DNA of 64,000 nucleotides, taken from contig NZ_SRRU01000002.1 of NCBI RefSeq assembly GCF_004784465.1, positions 186,001-250,000 of the forward strand, given 5' to 3'. Positions 27,470 to 35,881 of this stretch are shown piece after piece. The notes under the pieces are model-generated. The model was not told where the DNA came from. It ran no database searches and saw only the letters and a list, made by a program, of their open reading frames with translations. Numbering within the stretch: position 1 is the first letter of the stretch; every line of letters begins with the position of its first letter. Source of the DNA: Streptomyces griseoluteus. Its GTDB lineage: Bacteria > Actinomycetota > Actinomycetes > Streptomycetales > Streptomycetaceae. A program made the translations under genes and the position numbers.

Positions 27470-28660
27470 TCAGGACTCCAGCGCGACCGGGATCGCGTCC
27501 TCGGTGCCCAGGTCCACCGGGGCCGCCGGCAGCTCGGCCGTCACCGTGAAGCCGCCGGTCGGGGCGGGGCCCGCTGTCAGGGAACCGCCCGCCGTGGTCA
27601 GGCGTTCGGTGAGGCCCGTCAGGCCGGTGCCGCCGGGGGCGGGGGCTGCCGTCGGGGTGCCGTTGTCGGTGACGGTGAGGCGGACGCGTTCCCCGGCGCT
27701 CTCCACGGTGATCTCGCAGCGGGTGGCGCGGCTGTGCCGGACCACGTTGGTCACCGCCTCGCGCACCACCCAGCCGAGCAGCGCCTCGGTCTGCGGGGCC
27801 AGGGGCGCCCCCGACTGCCGTACCACCGGCTCCACGCTCGCCGCCGCCAGTGCCGAGCGGGCGCGGGTCAGCTCGGTGGACAGGCTGCCCTCGCGGTAGC
27901 CGGTCACCGCCTCCCGGATCTCGGTCAGCGCCTGCCGGCCCACCGACTCGATGTCCCCGATCTGGGCCAGCGCCGCGTCCAGGTCCCGCCCGGCCAGCCG
28001 CCGCGCGGCCTCGGACTTCACCACGATCACCGAAAGGGTGTGGCCCAGCAGGTCATGCAGATCGCGGGAGAAGCGCAGCCGTTCCTTCTCCACCGCCCGC
28101 CGTGCCAACTCCTCACGCGCGGCCCGCAGTTCCCGTACCGCCTCCGACAGGCTCAGGATCGCCGCCGTGACCATGCAGGACAGGAAGGTCGCGTACCCGA
28201 TGTTCGGCGCCTCCCGCCAGCCTTCGCGCAGGCCCGCGAGGACCGCCGCGTACGCCGCGAGCAGCAGGCCGATCCTGCCGAGGTGCCGGCCGCGCAGGGT
28301 GGCGCCGGTGGCGAGGCCGAGCAGGGGGAAGAACAGCAGCCAGTTGCCGCCGTAGCCGACCGCGAGCCCCGTGGTGACCAGGCCCATGGTCAGCAGGGCC
28401 AGCCGGGTCGGGAGGGACTGACGCTTCTCGCGGTCGAAGGCGCGGAACGTGACATAGACGTAGAGGGAGTTGAAGACGAACAGGCCCAGGCCGCCGATCC
28501 ACGGGTTCTCCGCCTTGCCCTGGAGCAGGTTGGAGAACGAGCCCAGTCCCATCAGCAGCCAGGGCAGCAGCGCGAAGCCGGTCGGCGGGGGCCCCGCGTG
28601 GCCGGCACCCCGCGCACACCTGGCCGAGCGCCGCTGCCGTGCCCGTGCCCACCACGTCAT
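27470..28660 (-). CDS. DesK-like sensor histidine kinase (HisKA_3)
   Basis: A membrane kinase of 396 residues from ATG 28660, which has GAGG 8-10 nt upstream; an in-frame ATG at 28774 would add 38 unconserved residues and lacks a ribosome site. Five or six helices cover residues ~30-165 with almost no extracytoplasmic loop, as in DesK-type membrane sensors. The dimerisation/phosphoacceptor site is FSRDLHDLLGHTLSVIV. The ATP-binding domain shows REAVTNVVRHS, TVTDNGT and GTGLTGLTERL. A CCTAC-GACG-GTAGG palindrome (28777-28790) sits further upstream and might be an operator. Confidence 0.88.
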   Translation of the reverse strand: MTWWARARQRRSARCARGAGHAGPPPTGFALLPWLLMGLGSFSNLLQGKAENPWIGGLGLFVFNSLYVYVTFRAFDREKRQSLPTRLALLTMGLVTTGLAVGYGGNWLLFFPLLGLATGATLRGRHLGRIGLLLAAYAAVLAGLREGWREAPNIGYATFLSCMVTAAILSLSEAVRELRAAREELARRAVEKERLRFSRDLHDLLGHTLSVIVVKSEAARRLAGRDLDAALAQIGDIESVGRQALTEIREAVTGYREGSLSTELTRARSALAAASVEPVVRQSGAPLAPQTEALLGWVVREAVTNVVRHSRATRCEITVESAGERVRLTVTDNGTPTAAPAPGGTGLTGLTERLTTAGGSLTAGPAPTGGFTVTAELPAAPVDLGTEDAIPVALES

Positions 28661-28861
28661 GTCCGTGTCCTCAGGCCTCTCCCGCTCCACCGCCTCCGGC
28701 CGGTCGGCGGGACGACGTTCCAGAGTAGGGAACGAGAACCGTTGCCCGCGCCGGGCGGATCGCGTCTGTGTCATGCCTACGACGGTAGGAGCGGGGCGCC
28801 GCCGCGGGCAGAGGCGTACGTACGGACTCCGGCAGTACGAATGTCACGGCCGGCCATGACG

Positions 28862-28903
28862 AAGGGGCGGGATGCGAGCCGTGTGGCCCGTACCCCGCCC
28901 CTC
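28862..28903 (-). terminator. Terminator hairpin of the small GRHR gene
   Basis: Arms of about 9-10 bp (GGGGCGGG near 28864-28871 and CCCCGCCCC near 28893-28901) enclose a ~20 base loop, 11 bp beyond the stop codon of the minus-strand gene at 28914. Confidence 0.55.
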
Positions 28904-28913
28904 GCCGTATCGG

Positions 28914-29105
28914 TCAGACAGCCGTCCCGGCGGTCCCGCCGCCCGGGCGGCGATGGCGCCCACTGGGGGCGCTCTCCCCGTCCCGGTCCGCGACCGGTCC
29001 CCGGTGCCGCCCGTGCCCGTCCGCCTCGGCGGAGAAGGATGCGGGCTCGTAGACCCCGGAATCCGCGGGCGCGGACAGCGGCTGCGTCGTGCTGGCTTCG
29101 GTCAT
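28914..29105 (-). CDS. Small conserved-looking protein with two GRHR motifs
   Basis: A 63-residue polar peptide starting at ATG 29105 (MTEASTTQPL), with GGGGTGA 9 nt upstream; ATG 29114 is also possible. It has no signal peptide or membrane helix. The second half carries GRHRGP and GRHRRPGGG, two copies of a basic GRHR motif separated by an acidic stretch (VADRDGESA). I do not recognise a characterised family. Support that it is a real gene comes from its own ribosome site, the hairpin directly after its stop, and codon bias. It could be a nucleic-acid- or protein-binding peptide, or a precursor; none of this is established. Confidence 0.6.
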   Translation of the reverse strand: MTEASTTQPLSAPADSGVYEPASFSAEADGHGRHRGPVADRDGESAPSGRHRRPGGGTAGTAV

Positions 29106-29243
29106 CGGAAGCATTCACCCCGTCAACATGATCGTCTTGCAGCCGGGAGAGTCTAACCAACCCCCGGGGGGCGGAGTACAGGCGGCAGCGCCGAGGCGTG
29201 CGGGGCGAGACGCGAGGCCAGGCCGCGCGGGGTTCTGGCAGCG

Positions 29244-30365
29244 CTACTCGGCGGCTGCCTCGGCGAGCGGGGCCTTCTGCAGGGGGACCGGGCGGGGGGT
29301 CTCCGGTTCCTCCGCCTTCGCGGGCTCCGCGGGGGGCGGGGCAGCCGCCGGAGGGTGCAGTTCGGCTACTCCGCACGGCGTCCGGGCCGTCGAGTACGGG
29401 AGGCGGAGTACGCCCTCCGGGGTCCACAGGCCGGAGGACGGCAGCCAGCCCTCCGGGGCCGGGAGGTGGCGCAGGCGGAGGTCGGTCGGGTGCCAGGTGG
29501 CGATCCAGGTGCCGAGGGGGCCGTCCACCCGGAGGGCCACCGCACAGGTTTCCGGGGTCAGGACCTGGCCCGGCTGGATGGCGAAGGGGGTCACCGTGCA
29601 GTCCGGCAGCCGGAGCGCGCCCGGGAAGCGGACCGGGAGGGTGCTGCCCAGTACGCCCCAGCCCAGTCGTTCCTGCCCCGGCGAGGCCGCGTCCGAGGAG
29701 ATCACCACCAGCCCGCTGTCCGGGTCGGCCAGCAGCAGCCGGTCGTCGCTGTCGGGCGCGATCTCCAGCAGCGGGGAGACCTCCCCGTCCTGCCCCAGGT
29801 CCACCACGACCGTCTTGGTCCGGCCCGCCAGCTCCCGGTCCAGCGCCAGCATCCGCCCGGCCGGCTCCAGCCAGACCCCGCCCGAGCACCGCCCCGGCAC
29901 CTCGGCCACCCGCTCGGGCCCGGCGGGACCGCCCGCCACCAGCCACACCGCCGTGGACGTCTCGCACACCGCCAGCGCGTAAGCCCGCTCGCCCCCCGGC
30001 GCGGGCGGCAGCAGCGTGACGTGGGTGTCGGACCCGCACTCCACCGCGCCCACCGCCAGCTCACCCGTACCGGGCCCGGTCGGGTACAGCAGGGAGAAGG
30101 CGTGCCGCCGCTCCACCAGCCGGTGGATCAGCACCCGCCCGTCCCCCATCGGATGCACCTCCGTACCCGGCTCCTCCGGCTGGCCGCCGGGCAGTGGCAC
30201 CGCGTACGGCTCCGGGCCGTCCAGCGTCCAGCGCTCCGGGAACCAGCTCTCCCCGTCCAGCGCGAGCCGGGCGGCGTACGCGCCGTCCGCCGTGATGGCG
30301 TACCGCGTCGTGGGCGCCTCGTGTTCCGCGCCGGTCGACGGGGATTCGATCGCACAGGCCGTCAT
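29244..30365 (-). CDS. Hypothetical protein, possible beta-propeller-like
   Basis: A 373-residue soluble protein. ATG 30365 is chosen because a perfect GGAGGTGA lies 7 nt upstream, although the frame stays open further back. The sequence is a series of short strand-turn segments (TRYAITADGAYAARLALDGE, DGRVLIHRLVERRHA, GGERAYALAVCETST, DRLLLADPDSGLVV) that look like repeated propeller blades. The C-terminal ~40 residues are Pro/Ala/Glu-rich. I see no catalytic motif and no export signal. It is divergent from the Nif3-like gene across ~185 bp. Confidence 0.65.
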   Translation of the reverse strand: MTACAIESPSTGAEHEAPTTRYAITADGAYAARLALDGESWFPERWTLDGPEPYAVPLPGGQPEEPGTEVHPMGDGRVLIHRLVERRHAFSLLYPTGPGTGELAVGAVECGSDTHVTLLPPAPGGERAYALAVCETSTAVWLVAGGPAGPERVAEVPGRCSGGVWLEPAGRMLALDRELAGRTKTVVVDLGQDGEVSPLLEIAPDSDDRLLLADPDSGLVVISSDAASPGQERLGWGVLGSTLPVRFPGALRLPDCTVTPFAIQPGQVLTPETCAVALRVDGPLGTWIATWHPTDLRLRHLPAPEGWLPSSGLWTPEGVLRLPYSTARTPCGVAELHPPAAAPPPAEPAKAEEPETPRPVPLQKAPLAEAAAE

Positions 30366-30549
30366 GGTTCGGTCACCTCCGGCGACGAAGCTAGTTTTCG
30401 TACGCACGGCCGGGGGCCGGGTCCGGACCACTTCACACATACGGGTGGCGCAGAAGCGATTCCTCTGAGGAGAGGGCGGGTGTGGGCGTACCGGGCCCGG
30501 GCCGCCGTAAGCGGTACGGCCCCCCTGGACGGACAGGTAGCCTTTCCTC

Positions 30550-31425
30550 GTGCCCCGTCTGTCTGAAGTCATCGCCGCGCTGGAGACCCTGTGGCCCGCC
30601 GAGCGGGCCGAGTCCTGGGACGCGGTCGGCACGGTCACGGGCGACCCCGGCCAGGAGGTCACCCGCGTCCTGTTCGCCGTGGACCCGGTACAGGAGGTCG
30701 CCGACGAGGCCGTACGGCTCGGCGCCGACCTGCTCGTCACCCACCACCCGCTCTATCTGCGGGGGACCACCACGGTGGCGGCCGGCACCCCCAAGGGCCG
30801 GGTCGTGCACACGCTGATCAAGAACGACGTCGCCCTGCACGTCGCGCACACCAACGCCGACAAGGCCGACCCCGGAGTCTCCGACGCCCTCGCCGGTGCG
30901 CTGGACCTCAGGGTCACGGGTCCCCTCGTACCCGACCCCGACGACCCGGCCGGACGCCGGGGCCTGGGCCGGATCTGCGAGCTGGACCACCCGCTGACCG
31001 TGCGCGAGCTGGCCGAGCGCGCCGCCGAACGGCTGCCCGCCACCGCGCAGGGCATCCGGGTGGCCGGCGACCCCGACGCCGTCGTCCGTACGGTCGCCGT
31101 CAGCGGCGGCTCCGGCGACAGCCTCTTCGACCGGGTCCGCGCGGCCGGCGTGGACGCCTTCCTCACCGCCGACCTGCGCCACCACCCCGCATCGGAGTTC
31201 GTCGCGGCCGGCGCGTCCGTCGCCGAGCGCCCGCTCGCGCTCCTCGACGCGGCCCACTGGGCCACCGAGTGGCCCTGGTGCGAGCTGGCCGCGGCCGAAC
31301 TCGACCAGATCTCCGACCGTCACGACTGGGGCCTCCGCGTCCACGTGTCCAAGACGGTCACCGACCCCTGGACCGCCCACGCGGCGTCCCCCGTCACCAC
31401 TAGCCCCATGGGAGCCCCCAACTGA
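30550..31425 (+). CDS. Nif3-like dinuclear metal center protein (YbgI/YqfO family)
   Basis: A 291-residue protein from GTG 30550. The family signature WDAVG near the N-terminus, the metal ligands in LVTHHPLYLRG and HTNADKADPG, and the C-terminal LLDAAHWATEW are all present. Homologues form toroidal hexamers with two metals per subunit; some act as GTP cyclohydrolase-like or hydrolase enzymes, but the physiological role is open. It heads a compact trio with the zinc-ribbon protein (4 nt overlap) and the RNase H-CobC fusion, an arrangement conserved in actinobacteria. Confidence 0.9.
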   Translation: MPRLSEVIAALETLWPAERAESWDAVGTVTGDPGQEVTRVLFAVDPVQEVADEAVRLGADLLVTHHPLYLRGTTTVAAGTPKGRVVHTLIKNDVALHVAHTNADKADPGVSDALAGALDLRVTGPLVPDPDDPAGRRGLGRICELDHPLTVRELAERAAERLPATAQGIRVAGDPDAVVRTVAVSGGSGDSLFDRVRAAGVDAFLTADLRHHPASEFVAAGASVAERPLALLDAAHWATEWPWCELAAAELDQISDRHDWGLRVHVSKTVTDPWTAHAASPVTTSPMGAPN

Positions 31426-32165
31426 ACGCCGAGCCCGCCGACCAGATCCGACTCCTCGACGTCCAGGCCCTCGACGTCCGCCTCCAGCAGCTCGCGCACA
31501 AGCGGAAGTCGCTCCCCGAGCACGCCGAGATCGAGACGCTGGGCAAGGACCTCGTCCAGCTCCGCGACCTGCTGGTGGCCGCGCAGACCGAGGAGAGCGA
31601 CTGCGCCCGCGAGCAGACCAAGGCCGAACAGGACGTGGAGCAGGTGCGCCGCCGCGCCACCCGTGACCAGCAGCGCCTGGACTCCGGCGCGGTCACCTCG
31701 CCCAAGGACCTCACCGGCCTCCAGCACGAGATCGCCTCCCTCGCCAAGCGTCAGGGCGACCTGGAGGACGTCGTCCTCGAGGTCATGGAGCGCCGCGAGG
31801 CCGCCCAGGCGCGGGTCGCCGAGCTGACCGAGCGGGTCGCCTCCGTGCAGGCCAAGTCCGACGACGCCACCGCGCGCCGCGACGCCGCGTTCCGCGAGCT
31901 GGACGACGAGGCCGCCGCGGTGACCAAGGAGCGCGAGATCGTCTCCGCGTCCGTCCCGGCCGACCTGCTGAAGCTGTACGACCGCCTGCGCGTCCAGGGC
32001 GGCGGTATCGGCGCGGCCAAGCTGTACGCCCGCACCTGCCAGGGCTGCCGCCAGGAGCTGGCGATCACCGAGCTCAGCGAGATCCGCGCGGCCGCGCGCG
32101 ACGCGGTGGTCCGCTGCGAGAACTGCCACCGCATCCTGGTGCGCACGGCGGAGTCGGGTCTGTAG
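31422..32165 (+). CDS. Coiled-coil C4-type zinc-ribbon protein, apparent CTG start
   Basis: A 247-residue protein. Residues ~10-185 form a long coiled coil; residues ~200-240 are a zinc ribbon with CQGCRQEL and RCENCHRIL as the four cysteine ligands. Homologues (HP0958/CdsZ-like) act as nucleic-acid or protein-binding adaptors. The frame has a TAG at 31401 and no ATG, GTG or TTG before the conserved LLDVQALDVRLQQLAHKRK. The only codon that fits is CTG 31422, overlapping the Nif3 stop as CTGA, with GGGAG 7 nt upstream. A start at the later GTG 31575 would delete a third of the coil. Confidence 0.85.
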   Translation: MNAEPADQIRLLDVQALDVRLQQLAHKRKSLPEHAEIETLGKDLVQLRDLLVAAQTEESDCAREQTKAEQDVEQVRRRATRDQQRLDSGAVTSPKDLTGLQHEIASLAKRQGDLEDVVLEVMERREAAQARVAELTERVASVQAKSDDATARRDAAFRELDDEAAAVTKEREIVSASVPADLLKLYDRLRVQGGGIGAAKLYARTCQGCRQELAITELSEIRAAARDAVVRCENCHRILVRTAESGL

Positions 32166-32188
32166 TCGGCCGGTAAGGAGCGCTGGGC

Positions 32189-33451
32189 GTGCGGGAGTTC
32201 GTCGTCGAGGCCGACGGCGGGTCGCGGGGCAACCCCGGCCCGGCGGGGTACGGGGCCGCAGTGAGTGACGCGGCCACGGGGGAGACCCTGGCCGAGGCCG
32301 CCGAGTTCATCGGCGTCGCCACCAACAACGTCGCCGAGTACCGCGGTCTCCTCGCCGGCCTGCGCGCCGCCCACGCCCTCGACCCCGAGGCGCGGGTCGC
32401 CGTCCGCATGGACTCCAAGCTGGTCGTCGAGCAGATGTCGGGCCGCTGGAAGATCAAGCACCCCGACATGAAGCCCCTCGCCGCCGAGGCCCGCGGCATC
32501 TTCCCGCCCGGCCGGGTCACCTACGAGTGGATACCGCGCGAACGCAACAAGCACGCCGACCGGCTGGCGAACGAGGCGATGGACGCGGGGGCGAAGGGCG
32601 AGGTGTGGACGCCTCCGGCTCCGGCGGTTCCTGAGCCCGAGGGTCCCCCCGGGGACGCCCGCGCGGGGGCGGCGGCCGCGAGGGCGGCTCTGGCCCGGGG
32701 CCGGGCTGTGCCCGCGTCCGAGCCGGTGGAGTCGGCCGAGGCCGCTCCGAGCGACGCCCGTGCCGCGCGTACCGTCGCCTCCGCCACCACCTCCTCGCCC
32801 GGCTGGAGCGCGGCTCCCGACCTCGGGGCGCCCGCGACCTTCGTGCTGTTGCGGCACGGGGAGACGCCGCTCACTCCGCAGAAGCGGTTCTCCGGGAGCG
32901 GGGGGAGTGATCCCGCGTTGTCCGAGGTGGGGCGGGAACAGGCACGGCTGGTGGCGGGGGCGCTGGCCCGGCGGGGGACCGTACAGGCGGTCGTCGCCTC
33001 GCCGCTGGCCCGTACGCGGGAGACCGCCGGGATCGTCGCCGCCCGGCTGGGGCTGGACGTGCGTGTGGACGACGGGCTGCGCGAGACGGACTTCGGCGCG
33101 TGGGAGGGGCTGACCTTCGGGGAGGCCCGCGAGCGCTACCCCGACGACCTGACCGCCTGGCTCGGCGACCCGGAGGCGCGTCCCACCGGTGGCGGCGAGA
33201 GCTTCGCGGAGACCGCCGAGCGGATCGAGCAGACCCGCGCCCGGCTGGTCACCGAGTACGCGGGCCGTACGGTGCTGCTGGTCACCCACGTCACGCCGAT
33301 CAAGACCCTGCTGCGCCTCGCCCTGGGCGCCCCGCCCGAGTCCCTCTTCCGGATGGAGCTGTCGGCCGCCTCGCTGTCGGCGGTGGCGTACTACGCCGAC
33401 GGGAACGCGAGCGTACGGCTGTTCAACGACACGTCCCACCTGCGTCCCTGA
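32189..33451 (+). CDS. Bifunctional RNase HI / alpha-ribazole phosphatase (CobC-like)
   Basis: A 420-residue fusion. Residues 1-135 are RNase H: EADGGSRGNPGPAG with the first catalytic Asp, NNVAEYRG with the Glu, MDSKLVVEQ and NKHADRLAN. An Ala/Pro linker (~140-220) leads to a histidine phosphatase domain (~225-420): LLRHGETPLT with the phosphorylated His and VTHVTPIKT with the second His. This architecture is known from Rv2228c and S. coelicolor SCO2299: the first half cuts RNA in RNA:DNA hybrids, the second acts on alpha-ribazole phosphate or related esters in cobalamin nucleotide-loop assembly. GTG 32189. The 3' end overlaps the convergent aldolase gene by 29 bp. Confidence 0.93.
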   Translation: MREFVVEADGGSRGNPGPAGYGAAVSDAATGETLAEAAEFIGVATNNVAEYRGLLAGLRAAHALDPEARVAVRMDSKLVVEQMSGRWKIKHPDMKPLAAEARGIFPPGRVTYEWIPRERNKHADRLANEAMDAGAKGEVWTPPAPAVPEPEGPPGDARAGAAAARAALARGRAVPASEPVESAEAAPSDARAARTVASATTSSPGWSAAPDLGAPATFVLLRHGETPLTPQKRFSGSGGSDPALSEVGREQARLVAGALARRGTVQAVVASPLARTRETAGIVAARLGLDVRVDDGLRETDFGAWEGLTFGEARERYPDDLTAWLGDPEARPTGGGESFAETAERIEQTRARLVTEYAGRTVLLVTHVTPIKTLLRLALGAPPESLFRMELSAASLSAVAYYADGNASVRLFNDTSHLRP

Positions 33452-34079
33452 GCCCGGCCGCACCCCGCGCCAGCTCCTCGATCCGGGCCCAGTCCCCGGC
33501 GGCCACCGCGTCCGCCGGGACCATCCAACTGCCGCCCACGCAGCCCACGTTGGGCAGCGCCAGATACTCCGGCGCACTCGCCTGCGCGATCCCGCCCGTG
33601 GGACAGAAGCGGGCGTCGGGCAACGGCCCCGCGAGGGACTTCAGATACGCCGTACCGCCCGCTGCCCCCGCCGGGAAGAACTTCATCTCGCGCACCCCGC
33701 GCTCCAGCAGCGCCACCACCTCCGAGGTGGTCGACACCCCCGGCAGGAACGGCACCCCGGACTCCCGCATGGCGGCGAGCAGCGACTCGGTCCAGCCGGG
33801 GGAGACGAGGAACCGCGCCCCCGCCGCCACGCAACGGCTCACCTGCTCGGGCGTGATCACCGACCCGGCGCCCACCACCGCCTCGGGCACCTCCTCGGCG
33901 ATGACCCGGATGCAGTCCAGCGCGGCCGGCGTGCGCAGCGTGACCTCGATCGCGGGCAGCCCCCCGGCGACCAGCGCCCGCGCCAGCGGCACGGCGTCGG
34001 CGGCGTCGGAGAGCACGACGACGGGGAGGACGGGCGCGAGGTCCAGTACGGAGGCGGGGGAGGGCGCGGGTGAGGTCAT
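33423..34079 (-). CDS. eda: KDPG/KHG aldolase (Eda family)
   Basis: A 218-residue cytosolic class I aldolase. IEVTLRT holds the general-base Glu, MKFFPAG the Schiff-base lysine, and FCPTGGI the phosphate-binding loop. It splits 2-keto-3-deoxy-6-phosphogluconate into pyruvate and glyceraldehyde 3-phosphate. No dehydratase (edd) or gluconate gene is adjacent, so here it stands alone and may serve uronate or other keto-deoxy sugar breakdown. ATG 34079 (MTSPAPSP) is chosen; ATG 34088 adds three residues. Its end overlaps the RNase H-CobC gene. Confidence 0.88.
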   Translation of the reverse strand: MTSPAPSPASVLDLAPVLPVVVLSDAADAVPLARALVAGGLPAIEVTLRTPAALDCIRVIAEEVPEAVVGAGSVITPEQVSRCVAAGARFLVSPGWTESLLAAMRESGVPFLPGVSTTSEVVALLERGVREMKFFPAGAAGGTAYLKSLAGPLPDARFCPTGGIAQASAPEYLALPNVGCVGGSWMVPADAVAAGDWARIEELARGAAGLRDAGGTCR

Positions 34080-34153
34080 GGACGCCATCGTGCCCAGGGG
34101 ACGCAGTGTGCGCAACGAGCGTTGCACATACTGCAACGAGGCCCGGTGAACGC

Positions 34154-34936
34154 TCAATGAACCTCGTCCACCAGCACGTCCAGCGCCCACGGCTTCCCGG
34201 CCTTCTCCGGCGCCGCCGCCTCCACCTCGTACCCGAGGTCCCGCAGCGCGACGACCAGCTCGGCGGGGCCCTTGGGCGCGGCCCCCTCGGTGAGCAGCGC
34301 GCGGACGATACGGCCCTTGGTCGCCTTGTTGAAGTGGCTGACCACCTTGCGGGTGGGCGCGTGCAGCACCCGTACCGTGGCGGTGCGCCCCGCGACCTCG
34401 CCCCTGGGCTTCCAGGCGGCGGCGTACGCGGCGGAGCGCAGGTCCAGTACGAGCCCGTCCCCGGCCGCCCCGGGCAGCGCCTCGGCCATCGGTGCCCGCC
34501 AGTGCCCGGCCAGCGCGCCGAGACCGGGCAGCTTGACCCCCATCGAGCAGCGGTAGGAGGGGATGCGGTCGGTGACGCCGATCGCGCCCCAGAGGCCGGA
34601 GAACACCAGCAGCGAGCGGGCCGCGCGGCGCTTGGCGGCGGGGTCCAGGGTGGCCAGGCCGAGGGCGTCGTACAGGACGCCGGTGTAGATCTCGCCCGCC
34701 GGGCGGGCGCCGGCCGTGAGCAGACCGGCGTTCTTGGCGACCTCGCCGCGCAGCCCCTCGCTCAGTCCCAGTACCTCGCGGGCCTTCTCCTCGTCCCCGG
34801 CGCACAGCTCCACCAGTTCGGCGAGCACGGCCTGCCGGGCGGCGGCGAGACCGGGCAGGGACAGCGAACCGGGCTTCAGCGGGGCACCCCGGCCCGAGGA
34901 CGCCTTTCCCTCCGACGGGGGCAGCAGGACCAGCAC
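34154..34936 (-). CDS. yaaA: YaaA-family peroxide stress protein (UPF0246)
   Basis: A 260-residue protein from GTG 34936, with AAGGAG 8 nt upstream. Family motifs LLPPSEGKA at the N-terminus, SYRCSMGVKLPG in the centre and VVSHFNKATKG near the end are present. In E. coli YaaA lowers free iron and protects DNA during peroxide stress, and the family binds DNA. It is 74 bp upstream of the aldolase gene on the same strand and divergent from rnpB. Confidence 0.88.
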   Translation of the reverse strand: MLVLLPPSEGKASSGRGAPLKPGSLSLPGLAAARQAVLAELVELCAGDEEKAREVLGLSEGLRGEVAKNAGLLTAGARPAGEIYTGVLYDALGLATLDPAAKRRAARSLLVFSGLWGAIGVTDRIPSYRCSMGVKLPGLGALAGHWRAPMAEALPGAAGDGLVLDLRSAAYAAAWKPRGEVAGRTATVRVLHAPTRKVVSHFNKATKGRIVRALLTEGAAPKGPAELVVALRDLGYEVEAAAPEKAGKPWALDVLVDEVH

Positions 34937-35025
34937 GGACAACTCCTTCTCTCGGCCTCCGCGCCAGCGTACGGGCCCCGGGCGCCGGTCCGTGCCGCCC
35001 GCCCGGCCCGGTACCATGGTCGGCA

Positions 35026-35436
35026 CGGCAGACGAGCCGGGCGGACGGCCGCGTGGAGTCCCTCACGGGGCTTCCCGAGGAACGTCCGGGCTCCACAGGG
35101 CAGGGTGGTGGCTAACGGCCACCCGAGGCGACTCGCGGGACAGTGCCACAGAGAACAGACCGCCTCGCGCCTCGGCGCGCGGTAAGGGTGAAACGGTGGT
35201 GTAAGAGACCACCAGTGCCCAGGGTGACCTGGGCAGCTAGGTAAACCCCACCCGGAGCAAGGTCAAAAGGAAACACCCCGGTGTTTCTGCGCGGACGATC
35301 GAGGGCTGCCCGCCCGAGTCCGCGGGTAGACCGCACGAGGCCGGTGGCAACACCGGCCCTAGATGGATGGCCGTCACCGGGACGCCCGCGAGGGCCCCCG
35401 GTACAGAACCCGGCGTACAGCCCGACTCGTCTGCCC
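35026..35436 (+). ncRNA. rnpB: RNase P RNA, bacterial class A
   Basis: The ends pair: GGCAGACGAG at 35027-35036 with CTCGTCTGCC at 35426-35435 (helix P1). Conserved blocks are present in order: GAGGAACGTCCGGGCTCCAC (CR-I, from 35078), ACAGAGAACAGACCGCC, GGTAAGGGTGAAACGGTGGT with GTAAGAGACCACC, CAAGGTCAAAAGGAAACACC, GTAGACCGCACGAGGC and the TAGATGGATGGCCGTCACC block (CR-V) and ACAGAACCCGGCGTACAG. The RNA is the catalytic subunit that matures tRNA 5' ends. A TACCAT sequence at 35012-35017 is a plausible -10 element. Confidence 0.96.
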
Positions 35437-35881
35437 CTACCTGCGGCTTCACCTCGGAAAGGGCCTCTGACCTGCGTCGGAGGCTCTTTCCGATCTTTCG
35501 GGGACTTGCCGCCTCACGCCGTGAAAAGTTCCTCGGTAGCCCCTCGCGCAGCGCTGAAAGTCCCTGAAAAGTCGCTGGCGCACAGGCGCGGAGGGCGCCT
35601 ATGACCCGGGGGCAGACCGGGTGCTGCGTGACCGGCCCGGCCTGTGGCCCCGGACGTACGATTGGCACAGATTCGTCCTGCGCGAACCGCTGCCGGTGAA
35701 ACAGCGAAAAGGTTGGACCTCGCCCGTCGACTGAGGCCGGTTCGTGCGACGTGCCGGGCACTGGGGCATGACCTCAACACAGCGATGACGGCGAAAGCCG
35801 TGCATCCCTCGCCGTGATCCCGGGAGCCGCGCATCGGAACCCGGCCTCGATCACGCGCCGCACACCGCGAGGAGCTCACCC
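35437..35881. other. 445 bp region between rnpB and the PRTase-Ere gene
   Basis: A hairpin at 35456-35491 (arms GGAAAGGGCCTC and GAGGCTCTTTCC, one G-T pair, 12-base loop) is the likely rnpB terminator. Further on, CGGGGACTT (35500-35508) and AAGTCCC (35558-35564) resemble half-sites of the DosR/DevR-type palindrome GGGACTNNNGTCCC. A GGC-GAAA-GCC hairpin lies near 35790. No gene is recognised. The region probably contains the promoter of the downstream fusion gene. Confidence 0.4.
35456..35491 (+). terminator. Probable rnpB terminator
   Basis: Arms GGAAAGGGCCTC (35456-35467) and GAGGCTCTTTCC (35480-35491) pair over 12 positions with one G-U, loop of 12; begins 20 bp after the mature 3' end of rnpB. 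Confidence 0.6.
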
